Positions 23,131 through 35,330 of a stretch of DNA of 64,000 bases are shown piece after piece. Under the pieces are notes generated by a model that was given only the letters and a program-made list of their open reading frames with translations, was not told the origin of the DNA and made no database searches. The DNA comes from Phoronis australis (Eukaryota; Phoronida; Phoronidae): NCBI GenBank assembly GCA_002633005.1, contig NMRA01000446.1, forward strand, positions 40,926-104,925, given 5' to 3'. The translations under genes were made by a program, and so were the position numbers. Numbering within the stretch: position 1 is the stretch's first letter; the number at the start of each line of letters is the position of its first letter.

Positions 23131-25189
23131 ATCGGCAACACAAGAACGGTTCAGAGTTTACTAGGGTGGCAGTGATAATTTAGGAACGCACCCTGCGGTG
23201 ACATTGGCGCAAAAGTAATTTCATAGACGCACTGCGATCGCATAAACGGGGTAAACGGGCCCAAATGAGAAGCAGCACAGAACAAATTGACGTGTAGGTC
23301 CTCCAAACTGGATCATGAGCCAGTTTATATGGGTCAATTTACCCATACCTATGTTTTTCTAAAATGATCCCTAGGTGGACAACTATAAAATTGCAAAGTT
23401 AGTAACTGAAATGGGATCCTATCAAAGTAAGGAATTTTACGGGACCAATCTTATGAGAGTAAAATGCCTATCAGGTTTTTATTTTAACCAGCTGAAGGCA
23501 GCATTAAATCACACTCGTTACAAACCTGAAACGTATTCTGTATGTATTTTACGCACACTGGCACACATAATATTATTTAATACTCTGAATGAATTTAGTA
23601 GACTTCGCTGCCGCTTTTGATCCACAGTTTATGCCTCGAATCGAACTGACAAAATAGGAAAGACGCACACAAGATTTCCATACTGAGGGCAAGGAATGAA
23701 GTCTGATATTCACATTACACGAGAACGTACAAATGTCTCAGACTTAAATCGGTGTAAATTACCGATATTCCACATGAGACAAGCAAGCCGCAGTAACATT
23801 AACCTTTGATTTTAACTCACCTTGAAAACACTTGACGACATCGCAGCCGACTGAAATCTAAACTACGTGAATAAGCTTTGACAGCACGTATCCCTCGACA
23901 TCCATCGACAGCAAGTATCCCTCGACAGCGCATTACACGATCAGGGGTATTCTAATAATTGACGAGTTTAATATACGACCTGGCTCTTACGTTGAACAAA
24001 CAGTTGTCCGCTGTGCATGGATTCCCTCTATCTAGCATGAATGCGGGATCGATTTCACTTGACTTTTAAAATCGATGACTTACTTGAAAGACAGTTGTTC
24101 GTAAAGACACGAACAGACAACTTCAGAAATCATCGAGATTACTGGCTCGCGGTGTTAAAGTTGTCGCCCACACTATTTGGGTCTACAGATGTAAACGCAC
24201 GGCCCCACATCATACGGCCTGAAAACAATCAGAAAGGCTTAGCTCGCGGTCAATAGTGACTTATTGTTCCTTTTTGAAAACGACAGAAAAGTTTTGCCGG
24301 TGTTAAATAAAGCGTGCCAGCTCCATTGTGACTGTTCTAAATGGCAGAAAGCGCATGTTTTTGTTGTACACAACTTATGGTAACTTTCACAAGGTCAGAT
24401 GAGCGGCAGGTGTCGCTCAACGCGGATGTTGTGAGGTATAGCTTTGTGTCAATCTCAGTATGTTATGACAATTGACAGAAGGCCGATATTTCGCACATAC
24501 GCTAATAAATGTTAGGGCTGCTACTCGGCATTCGATTTCCATAAACATACTGCGCGTAAAAATTTAATGATTTCTCTTTAATTGAAATCGATCAATGTGT
24601 AACCTTTTTAGTCTACTACGGTACAGTATGACTTGGGACCTCATTGCGTTGTCATTAGCCTGCCTGACTGTAAAGAATAGGAATTAATACAAAAACTGGC
24701 ACAACGACGTGACATTGGATTTGTCACGCACATAAGGTCGAACACGTAACAACTCTAGTTACTATTGCTTTCCATTTGTTTTGTAAGGACTGTTTGATTA
24801 TCATAAAGCCCCGCACTCTTTTCCCATGGGTACACCTATATATGATTTATGTGGGACGTGCTATTCAGGGGGGTGACTTTTTACGCGAGTTTCAATACGA
24901 AATGATGTCTCTCTGATAAAATTGCCTTAAAACTGTTCACTCTCTGGAGTTCAGTATCTATGAAAAGCTCCATTCTCAAACTACAAACATGTAGGAAGTT
25001 TTTGGTTAATATTTTTTAAATATTATGCTCTAACGTTGCATTAATGGGTCAAAAATTCGGTTGTCCAAGATATCCCTACAAAAAGTTCAGGTTTCTGAAA
25101 TAAAAACCTACGAGGGGGTGACTTTTTCAGGGACTGGGTGAAGACTTTTTGAAATCAAACCAATGATGGAGAATCGTATTGTATTACAC
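23131..25189. other. Gene-free stretch
   Basis: A 34-bp two-copy duplication around 23880-23930 (CAGCA(C/A)GTATCCCTCGACA) is present. Motifs GGGGGGTGACTTTTT at 24869 and GGGGGTGACTTTTTC at 25113 recur (compare 16630). No gene was seen. Confidence 0.4.
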
Positions 25190-25226
25190 GACGTTTCGCT
25201 TTAATACCTGTAAAACGTTTTCAGGT
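25189..25226 (-). ncRNA. Hammerhead-like core, degenerate, minus strand
   Basis: On the minus strand CCTGAAAA is followed by CGTTTTA-CAGGTAT-TAAAGCG (stem with one G-U pair) and then GAAACGTCG. It has the same layout as 9943 and 56273, but the CUGAUGA box is altered. Confidence 0.2.
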
Positions 25227-25402
25227 GAAACGGTGAATACATGTAAAGCATGCTTTATAGTCAATAAAACGAAACGACATGTTTAGTTACAATGAATTCC
25301 TTCATTATTGATACCCGGCATAGTAATCTTCCAGCTTTACCTCCTCGTCAAAAAATCAATCGAATATCCCCCGGGCTTGTTTCCCACGAGAAAGCCAGGC
25401 GA

Positions 25403-26330
25403 CGTAACATGTAGCTTGCCAACTAGCTGTATGAAGACTACAGTCAAAATACAACTAGATACCACTGTGTGTTCAGCGCCGACAGACCTCGAAATTGCAC
25501 TCCGCCAGGGTAGTCCTGCAAGTCACCTCGCCGTGAAACTTCTATCAACATGTAGAGCTCAAGACCGGACTGGGTGCACGCAAAATCTGTGAATCAACCA
25601 ACACTCATCTTGCCCGTTACAGCCGTTTAAGTGAAAAACAATCTAATAAACGTCATTTTCTTGCGTAAAATCTCCCCTTTTTGTAACAAAGAAAAGTATG
25701 ACGTCTGTTTGAAAACAGTACGCTTGTGACACGCGCACACGCCATTTCCTAAATTTTTGCGACATCTCTTGGGAGATGATGATAGCTTAGCAGCAACCAA
25801 ATTTCTTCTAAAATTCGGTTTGTTGGTATCAAAATTCTAAAAACTTATAATGAAATGAAACCAGTTCCGATTATTTGTTGTGACGTGTATGCAACCCCGA
25901 GAAAGAACAACAGAAAGTGGCCAACAGTTGACGCAATATTTCATGGCGCCGAAAGCCAACGCGTAAGGTCGCTCCACAAATTTAGCTGCAGAATAACGGT
26001 AGAACGCCAATTTTTCCAACATCGGTAAATAATTTAATTAAATCAAGGAAGGGTGTAGTTTTCAATGTCATTAATTTTGAGTCATGATTTCATCTGGTCA
26101 GTTTCTTACCCTCATCGGCTCAAAGCTGCAGCCTGTATTTAGTATGCACACAGCCTCCCGTTCAGTAACGCTAGGACCTAGCTAAAAAGCAAGACTTCAC
26201 GAGATTACGAGAGATATTTCCGTGTATTTTAAGTGACAGCACGTGACTAAAACTAAATTTTAGCTAGGTCCTAGTGTAGGTCCTAGTGTAGGTCCTAGCG
26301 TTACTGAACGCACGCCAGCTTTGCGTCAAG
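25403..26330. repeat. Dispersed repeat family R1, copy B, interrupted by a foldback element
   Basis: Colinear with copy A at 17555. A 152-bp foldback element sits inside it at 26159-26310. The flanking text (CTCAAAGCTGCAG before, CCAGCTTTGCG after) corresponds to continuous sequence near 18300-18331 in copy A. Confidence 0.8.
26159..26310. mobile_element. Foldback MITE with triplicated arm segment
   Basis: The left end CGTTCAGTAACGCTAGGACC is the exact complement of the right end, which reads GGTCCTAGCGTTACTGAACG. The right arm carries three tandem TAGGTCCTAG units (12-bp period), whereas the left arm has one. It has no ORF. A partial relative lacking the right arm is at 27112. Confidence 0.85.
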
Positions 26331-29079
26331 ACTAAGTAACATGCCGCAATAGACGTCGTCGGTTTAGAAAATATGATACGTCTCAGCTCGATGTTACTGT
26401 AGATTTAATGTAACTCAAAACTTCATTTCCAAGTGTCTTATTACAATAATCAATTTTCAAGCACCTCTCCATGAATGAATAACTGGGTCAGATTTAGCCT
26501 ATCCCTCCCACAAAGGAAAATCGCCACGGTATGCTAATTGCAGGGCTTACAGGGACCTTTCCATCGGCAAATGTAGTTGCCTCCCTCCTTATGATATCCC
26601 GTAGATCCGCCAGTATAAAACGAATATTAAATTATCAGCATGGTGGCTGAGCATTATATATATAACCACAGATGCTCTATCTGTTATAGTCAATGATAAA
26701 TTAAAGTACACAAAAGTCGTGTCCACTAACAGCTACTTGCCACGTTGAGTGAGCGTCCACACTACACATCCTACATTGCGTGACAAATATGGCGTAATAT
26801 GATTACACACACGCACTCAACAATGCAGCTGAGGAAGCGCACAGCTGGAAATTTCCTGTGCAGTTTTGCGTTCACATGACGACTTGTACTGAGGCCGCAG
26901 AGTCCACACCACTACTAAACCTAAAATCTACTCGTTCAAGTAGTAACTTGCGCACATTCAGGGTTGACAAGAATCAGTTCTTGATGTCAGTCAAACTGAA
27001 GGTACGTGCAACAGTTCCAGCCAATCATAGCCCGGGAACATGGAAATACAGCGATAGTCCGCCATCTTTGCCCATAAACACTGCTTGTGCCGAAATGCAG
27101 TGCAGGGTAGAGTTCAGTATTGCTAGGGCCTCGCTAAAAACAAGACTAAGCGAGATTAAGCGAGATATTGCTCTGCATTTTCAGTGAGAGTAAGTGATTT
27201 TGGCTTGCTGAAAACATGTCCCGATAAACCAGCACATCAGTCGATCGAGAAAGGAGTTCACACGTGTAGGGTTCTGGTTATAGTTGTAGTTATTGAATAG
27301 TATCTAGTTACAATAAACAATTAGAATGCGGAATGTGACAGCGCGTGTGATATGTTTGCAAGTACGGTGTGTTATCAGAAGACAGAACGTCCACAAGTCC
27401 TGTCATCTTACGATATACAAAATGCTAAGCTGGAGACTTATATCATGCGCAATTGTTATGAACGGGCACTCGGATCCAACCAACAAATCCTATTCATGTA
27501 ATTGGAATGTAGACTTCTCATCGGTGAACGTCATCTACGGATGTGCAAATTTCAGTCACTCTACCAATTTTTTATTATTGTTATTTTTTGTTCATTTATA
27601 TATTTTAAGGTTATATAAATTTAGTGAAGAATACACAGAACATACAAGGAAAATAACGACCAACCCAAAAACCGCGAAGCATTATATCTGGGTTGTAGAC
27701 AGTTGATAGAAGAAAGTAGTAGACTACACACGGAACTATATACATGTAAGTATTATCTAATATAAGAATTTAAATATTTTGATATGCTATTGCAAACATA
27801 TTTTGATAAATGTTTGTGTGCTCAAAAGAATAAAAACATTTGCAGATATGGAAATCAGAAGCAACAAGATTGGTAAGCGATGCATAAATTTCACTACCAC
27901 TACTTAAGAGGAATTCATCATTGAGAAAAATATTTCTCGAGTTTGAAAGCCACATGATTTGTCGGACAGGCATGCACGGATAACGGTCACCTCCGAGGAG
28001 AAATTGGGGCTACAACAATGTTAATGCCTCGACCACATAGAGGCTCCGACTCCAGTTTGCATCAGAAAATGGTCATATCGGTTGAGCGGTTAATGAAAGC
28101 AGCAGGCGGGTGTTGATGTCAAAAATCACAAATCGATACTGCTGATCCGATGAAAAATCAGGCGATCGTGCCACTGAGACATCGAATCGACGGGATCGGC
28201 CGAATGTCGACCGGCAAGGGACCATGGCATAAACAGTCCTGTCGTCTGATTTGGGCTAGGACGATAAGAAGGCAGATCAGAGGTTTGACAAGCGTTCTAA
28301 TTATTAAACGGCGGTTCAGCGGTAGGTCCGACCAGAAGGCAGTTCGAAAGGGATGTCAGTGACATGAACCCCGGCCATACACTAGGTCATTAATTTTATG
28401 CACTTTCACATTTAGTGCTATTGTTTGGAAATGGTTTTCCGACCATTATTTGTGAAGTAAAATACCATTCCGGGGCATCAAGTCTTGTCATCAAACATAA
28501 GAGTACAGTGCAAAACCATTACTGGCACCTAGTGCCCGCAATTTGAATCTATCACCAAGACATCTGTGAATGAAGTTTGACGTATCAGTCGGCTGGCACA
28601 ATCTGTGAATGGGCTCAAAGGCTGCGTATCGAGGATATGCCGCTGCGTGCAACAATTCCCTTCGTCCTCCGTTACCCGTTTTGATAACGCCACTTCAATG
28701 AAATATCTGAGCTTGTCAGAACAACACATCTTCGCCTTCCACAGACCGTTGCGAATCTAGTCACTAACACTGTTATTCTCTTTGTCTTTCTCACGAGCTG
28801 CATTTCTTGTCTTATATATTTCAATTGCATTATTACAAATATAATTCTTCCTTCATTAACTACACATGTCCCCAGTAGTAATACACTCACATACATGGTG
28901 TAAACTACAAGAACTCATTAGTGTCAAACGCGGAAAGAAAGAGGATTTGACTTCGGAAGACTAGAACTACGATTGTGAGAAAAGGATATAAAGGAACTGT
29001 GTTAATGAGAAAAGAACGCTAATGAATGAGACCTCCCGTGTAAAGCGTCACCAGAAGGAAGAATGTTGCCCAATCAGCT
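26331..29079. other. Gene-free stretch with a partial foldback relative
   Basis: Positions 27112-27200 (GTTCAGTATTGCTAGGGCC, then CGCTAAAAACAAGAC) resemble the left and middle parts of the element at 26159. ORFs here, including one of 126 codons at 27326, show no motif and no splice support. Confidence 0.4.
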
Positions 29080-29840
29080 GCCGCTTAAAACTGCATTTCG
29101 CCCTGTTTAGCTGGCTGAAAACGAAAATCGAATTAGCATTTTACTTACTCGATTTCATTATTTCTTACCGTAATTGAATTACGTTTTTGCTACCGGGGTT
29201 TCTGTTGATAAGCCCACCCGATGAACGCCCACGGGCGTTTATTCGGAAAATTGTGCCGAATACACGTCCATAGGCGTTTATTTGGTGCTACAACTTGTGG
29301 TGTCAAGTGTCCCGACAATGGGACCTTTATTTAGAAATTTTCCTCTTGAAGGCCCACTCAGCGTCAACTTTTTGTCAGAAATTCAGTTTTGTGAAGCATT
29401 TATCATATATAAAAACGAACAAGGCGTTGGCGAACTATGCACTAATTAACATCAAATTTAAAACCGCATAAAAGAGTGTCAAATAACCAAAACTATGGCT
29501 TTCCGTTTACACGATCCCTTTTCCGAATAAACGCCAGGGCGTTTATTTGGTGTTGCTAAAACGCCTGAAAATTTTCATTTTCCGAATACACGCCCATGGG
29601 CTTATCTACGGAAATTCCCGGAACCAACAGAAGTCACCGGCAATACGTCCACCAATTCGCAAATTTGGGGTTGACCAATCTCAATGTACTGTGGAGAATC
29701 ACTGATGCTCTCCGTGTTCTTAATTGTTGGTATCGAAAACAGAGAAACCGATCGCGGCAAGGAACATTATCAGACAAATTCTACGATCGTCCAAGTCCTA
29801 ATTAGCCAGCTAAACAGGACAAAATCCAGCTTTAAGTAGC
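29080..29840. mobile_element. Non-autonomous element with about 37-bp inverted ends and four internal palindromic modules
   Basis: The left end 29080-29117 (CTTAAAACTGCATTTCGCCC then TGTTTAGCTGGCTG) pairs with 29804-29840 read in reverse (CTTAAAGCTGGATTTTGTCC then TGTTTAGCTGGCT). A lone related end is at 22995. The interior has no convincing ORF but holds four near-palindromes based on CCGAATAAACGCC / GGCGTTTATTCGG at 29218, 29256, 29523 and 29582. Confidence 0.75.
29218..29611. repeat. Four near-palindromic 28-30-bp modules
   Basis: The modules lie at 29218-29246, 29256-29285, 29523-29550 and 29582-29611. The third is the most symmetric: CCGAATAAACGCC-AG-GGCGTTTATTTGG. The others vary by a few bases around the same dyad. 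Confidence 0.8.
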
Positions 29841-30326
29841 TAGTATTAGGGAGATTATAATCCAGGGTGCTATAAATAAGACATATCTCAGAGCGGCATG
29901 GTGAATATTGCGTTGTCTGTTTATCAACATGACATACCTTATAAGTGCATCAATCGTTGACAGATAGGTGTGGATTGTGCCATAAATTGATTAGAACACG
30001 TAGTCCGTTTCTACTACGTGGTTGCGTGAAGCCAAAAAAAATGATATGACGTAATTTGATGTGAGCCTACGGCGCAACGAAAATGTCACTGGAAACGAAA
30101 AATTGACCGCAGTTTGGCATTCATTTTCAAAACCATAACAACCTTTTCCAGACCAATTTTATGATATTTATAGCCTACGGCACTCTACACGCTAGTGGCA
30201 ACATGCCCAGTATGGACCACAAATTGTCACTCTCCAAAAACCAGTTGCTTTCATCACATTAGCAAAATGCAAATATTCAAACCGTGTATACAACTCTACA
30301 TGTGCCAAGATATAATATGTCTACTC

Positions 30327-30484
30327 CAGAAGCGCATCCAGGATTTTAAATTGGAGGGCAGGACAGATTATTAGCCAGGATTTTGCCCTCCACACATTCA
30401 CACCCCCGAACTGCCAAAGTGGAATCTGGAAGAATTTTAGGGGGGCCATGGCCCCCTTGCCCTTCCCCCCTAAATCTGCCACTG
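30327..30484. mobile_element. MITE-like CAGNGGCGGAT element, copy 3
   Basis: Starts CAGAAGCGCATCCAGGATTT and ends CTAAATCTGCCACTG. It is flanked by TACTC at 30322-30326 and 30485-30489. The 5-bp duplication agrees with copy 1. The interior contains GCCAGGATTTTGCCCTCC and GGGGGGCCATGGCCCCC. Confidence 0.85.
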
Positions 30485-30489
30485 TACTC

Positions 30490-33400
30490 TTATTGTCTGA
30501 TGTTGATTTTGCATCTGTGCGATCTCTCTTGACGTTGAAAATGTAATAGTGTGTACCATTTAAAAATGACCTCAAAACATTTGCAAATTTACCTCTAGGC
30601 TGCGAATGGTGAAATTTAGGTTTTGCAGTGCAGTAGTATGTTTTGAGGCAGTTCGCGATAATTGTAACATAGGGTTCGATCATTGTGTTATGCAGTTCAA
30701 TTTTCCGCAGCCGTCCCCAGCCGTCAAGCTTGGATCAACAATTACCATTCAGATACAAGAAGAACACCAGGGTACTTAAGGCAGTCTCCTTTATTAACAT
30801 TACGTTTAGTGAAGCGTTCAAAATATTTTGCGTCCTAACTGACTGTGAATTGCGAAACCAACTGAACCATTGCTAGCGTATAATAGAGTCGTGAAAAGTA
30901 TTCTAATGGAAATTTGCATTTACTGTTTATGACAAAGGTTGTCATTCCCAACTACAAATGTACCATGCTTTGTAATAAAGACACCCAGCATCGTTGTCCT
31001 CAGCTACATGTAGGCACAAAGTGTAAACGAATCGTCCTCGTTTCATCATTAAAAAGGTTCAACCATCATTGCAGGTCACAACCTATTCACGTTTAGACAC
31101 TCAGAAACCTTACCTCAGTTTCAATAACGTCGTATTGGTCTTAGTCGTAAATAAGATAACCCGTCAACCTATAAGACTCATCACATCTTTGGTGTACTGG
31201 AGTACCGTTCTAATATCATACTCGTATATCCATTCTGCTACTGAACTACACGTCTAACACGAGACGGTCGACAAAGACCAGCCTGGCATTTAGTGCCCTC
31301 ATGTATTGTAATGGCATCTCCGGCACAATTTGACGGATTACTATAGTCTACAAAAACCACATATCAATATAGAATCAACATCACGCATTGTGTAGCATTG
31401 ACGATAAAGGACAAGCTTACCTCGTCTAGACTTTATATTAACTTGAATTCCCACAGTACACACATGAGCTTATCAATCAGTCAGTTTACAGAAAAATTAT
31501 TTTTACGTCAATATATGGTGCTGAGTCATCCACAGCGACCTCTGGCGAACTCCAAATATAAGTCTGGCAACTTTCGATGTTCTGGGATTGAATCGGAGGT
31601 AAGAACATAGTCCATCTCACATGCCCAAAGGCAGCAGTTTTACAAAGCGCTACAACTATCGCGTAGATGGGAGTTTTCAACCGCTCACGGAAAATAATGT
31701 TTTCCTTTTCCGTCTATTGTTGTTGCACAGTGTGCTCCTGTTTGGTTTAAAAATAGCTGCGCTTGGTACTAAAGGAAAAGGAACATATTGACGAACGGAC
31801 AAACAACGAGCAAACACTAAATTTACAATTAATGCTGTGATTGTCTTTATCGATCTTCGTGATGCCATTTAATGATGCAGCCAGGATACAAGGTGCGAGT
31901 TTCCTTTAACCACGATTATCTACAACTCTACGCACAACCTTGCACCAAGTTATTTTGTAAAATATTCAAAGTAGTTAGAAAAATTCCTGTAATTACTGTA
32001 CACGAGTATGTGACACAGGTTACCTGGTGTCAGGAAAACATAAAACCAACTGCGGCAAAAGATAATTTACCTGCAAATGTACTGTCACTTACAATGGGTT
32101 ATGGACTATTGAACCGAGCTCTTCCCGATGTGCCTGTCTTCCAGATTTTGAGAGTTGGTACAATGTACGTTGTAGGCGACTATAGTCCTCAGTTTGTACT
32201 TTGCTGGCTCCATTTTGTATACCTTTTAATTCCCATAAATATTGACATTTTTTACTTAATTATTTATGTAACCTTTTAAACTTATGCATTCGTTTAATTA
32301 TATAAATTATGATAATTCATATTTAGTAAGAAATTCCTCCTAGTCTGAGAACGAACATCTGAGGCAAAGTCTCAATAAGAAGTTAGAATTTTCAACAACA
32401 GAAGTGCATGCAGCAGCTTTAACGCAAAATGTTCTTAGTCATAGAAATTTTGAGTCTGAAATTGGTCAAAAAGCAATCGATTAGATCTAGGTGTGGTTCT
32501 GGCGTTCTGGTCAAAAATGGGTGTTTAGTTTCATTACAGCAAAATGTGAGACCTAATACATCATACTTTTCGCAGCGAACGTCGCTAACCTGCATCCGCA
32601 CTGTCGAAACCACCCCAGGCAGCATGCACGTGGTTTCCCAAAAGATCACAGTCTGGCTGATTTAAATGCGTGTACTTCTCAGGAAATCGATTGGTAACGA
32701 TTACCATTGATGTTATACACTGATTATGAAAATAAAATAAATATCAGTACAGGTGCCATTTTTGTATACCTTGGAATGTGCGAATATCAAAAAAGGATTT
32801 GGTCGTTTTTTTCGATCTGAAGCGCTAATACATTATATGGTCGACTTAGTGCTTTGGAGAAATCTACATCCCGGAAAAGTGACGGTAAATGTTCTCTTTC
32901 GTTTATCGTTTTAGTTCTTAATTATGACCTATATTACGCGAATGAGCTAAAACCCCTGGCTGACGTAACGTTTCTGTTCTATTCAGAAGACCACACCCTT
33001 CTCAACATGGTTGAAGTGCACTATTACAAAGTACCACGTGACTATTTATCCTAACGTTAACACGAATTCACGAAGAAATAAACACGGAGTTTCTTGCATG
33101 TTTTCAGTGGGAATAAACAGACAAAACCTCTTATGGTTGACCAAAGTCTAAACCATAATACATGAAAATTGCATATTTCAAGATAATTCGTTTCAATGCT
33201 CACAAATAAAACTAAAAGAATTCAAGCATCGTTTCAAGTCATTTTCACAAATAGTTACGTACGCAATCACATTGCTTGCGCATCCAAACAAGAGGGGCGT
33301 TGATTTTAGAAACCCTGTGCGCAGGCCGGGGAGCGCTGGTTCGAGAATAGTTAAACCCGACGAAGTTTTAGCGCTATTGACGAGAAGTGAAAGTTCATGA

Positions 33401-35261
33401 GCTTTTTAGCTTATGATTGCATTTTGACGCAATCTCATTTGAACATTAATTTTTCGTCGGAACTGTTTTGACTTGGCCATTGTTTTGTACTTCACTTGTG
33501 TTTTCTCCAGCTGTTTTCAATTATCGATTGGACATCGCTATCGTAACATATGTGCGTGGCACATTTTAGTTTCAAACTACAAGCAACACAAGTGCAACGG
33601 AGACAATGAATAACACCTTCATTTATTAGAAATCCTCTAACGAGCTTTGTAGGCGACCCGCAATGATGCGAAAAATCTCGGAAACTTAGTGTTAAACCAG
33701 TATTAGTTATTGCATTGATAATTTTGTTCTTGCATAAGCACAAACTCATGCTTTAGTGCGCCCAAACCAGTCGTGGATTTTTTGGGGGGCGTGGGGCAAG
33801 CCGGGGGGCATGGCCCCTCCTAAAACTTTCCCATAGACGAAGGTGAGTCGACAACCTGACAGAGCCGAACGCGACTTTGGACGGGTAATTACGTGGTGGT
33901 TTGGAAGGTTGCGAGTCGAGGAGGTTATGAGTCGAGGGGTGTGGGGGTCGATGGATCGAGGGGATTTAGGACAATCCAACGGTCCGATGTAATGTCTCCA
34001 TTCAGGCTATTCCAGTCCGTGGCGTGACTGTTCTAGGAAAAAATGCCTTTGTTTAGTGAAAGACACGCCGCGCTCCCGATACGCCAGTAAATACATGCAT
34101 GTACGTACCTCAACGTTCATTCTTTACATCACTTGAGTGGCCGTTATACAAGTAGAAATGAATTCATTAATTTGTGGCACTTTGTTTCCAAATGGAGTAG
34201 GCCCACTCCAGACATTAAATTATAGTATTTATTAGCACCCTAATGCAACCCACAGATTAGTGACGGATTGTCGGCGTATAACTGAAAATGGCCTATATGA
34301 AGCAATTGTAATGGAAGTGAAGAGCAAATGACATAAAATTACACAGAGATATCGCCAGTCATATTTTACTAGTGTTTAAACAGATAAGCATGAAAAGATG
34401 AATTCGCTAGAGCACTTGATCAGTCCTAACTCGATACTAGGGCTACTATCATTAGGCTTACCCAGAGTCTGAACATTCCACTAGTCATTTTATATTTGGT
34501 CCTCTCTAACACCAACAAACGACGCGTACGAAGTTCGACGCAACAGTTCATAATGGCTACTAGACAAAACACCAAAATCCAGATTTTGCAGCGGCAGAGG
34601 CGTAACTTGTTTTCAAATGTTGTGACATGTACACTCGGGGTAAGCCTACATAGAAGACAATTTTTGGGGGTACCGAAGTCCGTTGTCCCAATGTTTTTGA
34701 CAGACCGAGAGAGAGCGAACTCATTCAATAATTTAGACAAATCTACCGTATATACACTGTGTGAGCTAATGCGTTGCAGTTAATATTTGTGGTGTAGAAT
34801 GAACCGGCTGGGTGACATGGAACGATTACGTGAAATTGGTTACGAGGGTGCAGTAAACCTTCAGAAATCGGCGATAAACGGAGAAAAGACCTGCATGTCT
34901 AGGTTGTGTCAATCGACGTGTTTTGCTTGGTACTTCATCAATACATTTCGAATTGTTTTGTTTACTCTGCTCACAATCAAACGGCACTTACCATGTGAGT
35001 TGAAGAAACGCGTTGGTGAAACGTATAATAATCCTCGGCGGCCTTTCCGTTACATGGGCATACATTGCGTCAAACACATTATTTTTCCCAACACCAGGCC
35101 GTTTGCTGACATTTTGTGCAACATTATCATATATTGTCTCCAATGTATCGATCTGTTAAAATCTCACAATTATGAGTCACCGTGAGATGCTGCATCACCG
35201 CGCTCTTTTTGTGTTATTAAAGCTGGAACAACCGATGTCGGCGAGAAAAAAGTTTCTGAGA
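30490..35261. other. Gene-free stretch with one MITE fragment
   Basis: Positions 33771-33830 (GTGGATTTTTTGGGGGGCG, then GGGGGGCATGGCCCC) look like a fragment of the CAGNGGCGGAT family. The longest frames (31872, 34787) carry no domain signature. A GTAAGA donor-like site at 31600 has no convincing partner. Confidence 0.35.
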
Positions 35262-35330
35262 CCAGTCTAAGCGCGTAATCGAACCCGTGACCCCGCAGTC
35301 GCAGACGAACGCTCTGCTCTCGGAGCTTAA
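35262..35330 (-). repeat. tRNA-derived (SINE-like) fragment
   Basis: On the minus strand GAGCAGAGCGTTCGTCTGCG and GTCACGGGTTCGATTACGCG look like the body and B box (GGTTCGATTAC) of a tRNA. A complete cloverleaf could not be drawn, so a functional tRNA is unlikely. Confidence 0.5.

Noticed and set aside
31872-32279. 135-codon plus-strand ORF
   Set aside because: Low-complexity, AT-driven codons toward its end and no family resemblance. It is isolated in repeat-rich DNA.
35262-35330. Functional tRNA gene
   Set aside because: The B box is good, but acceptor and anticodon stems do not close. Treated as a tRNA-derived repeat.
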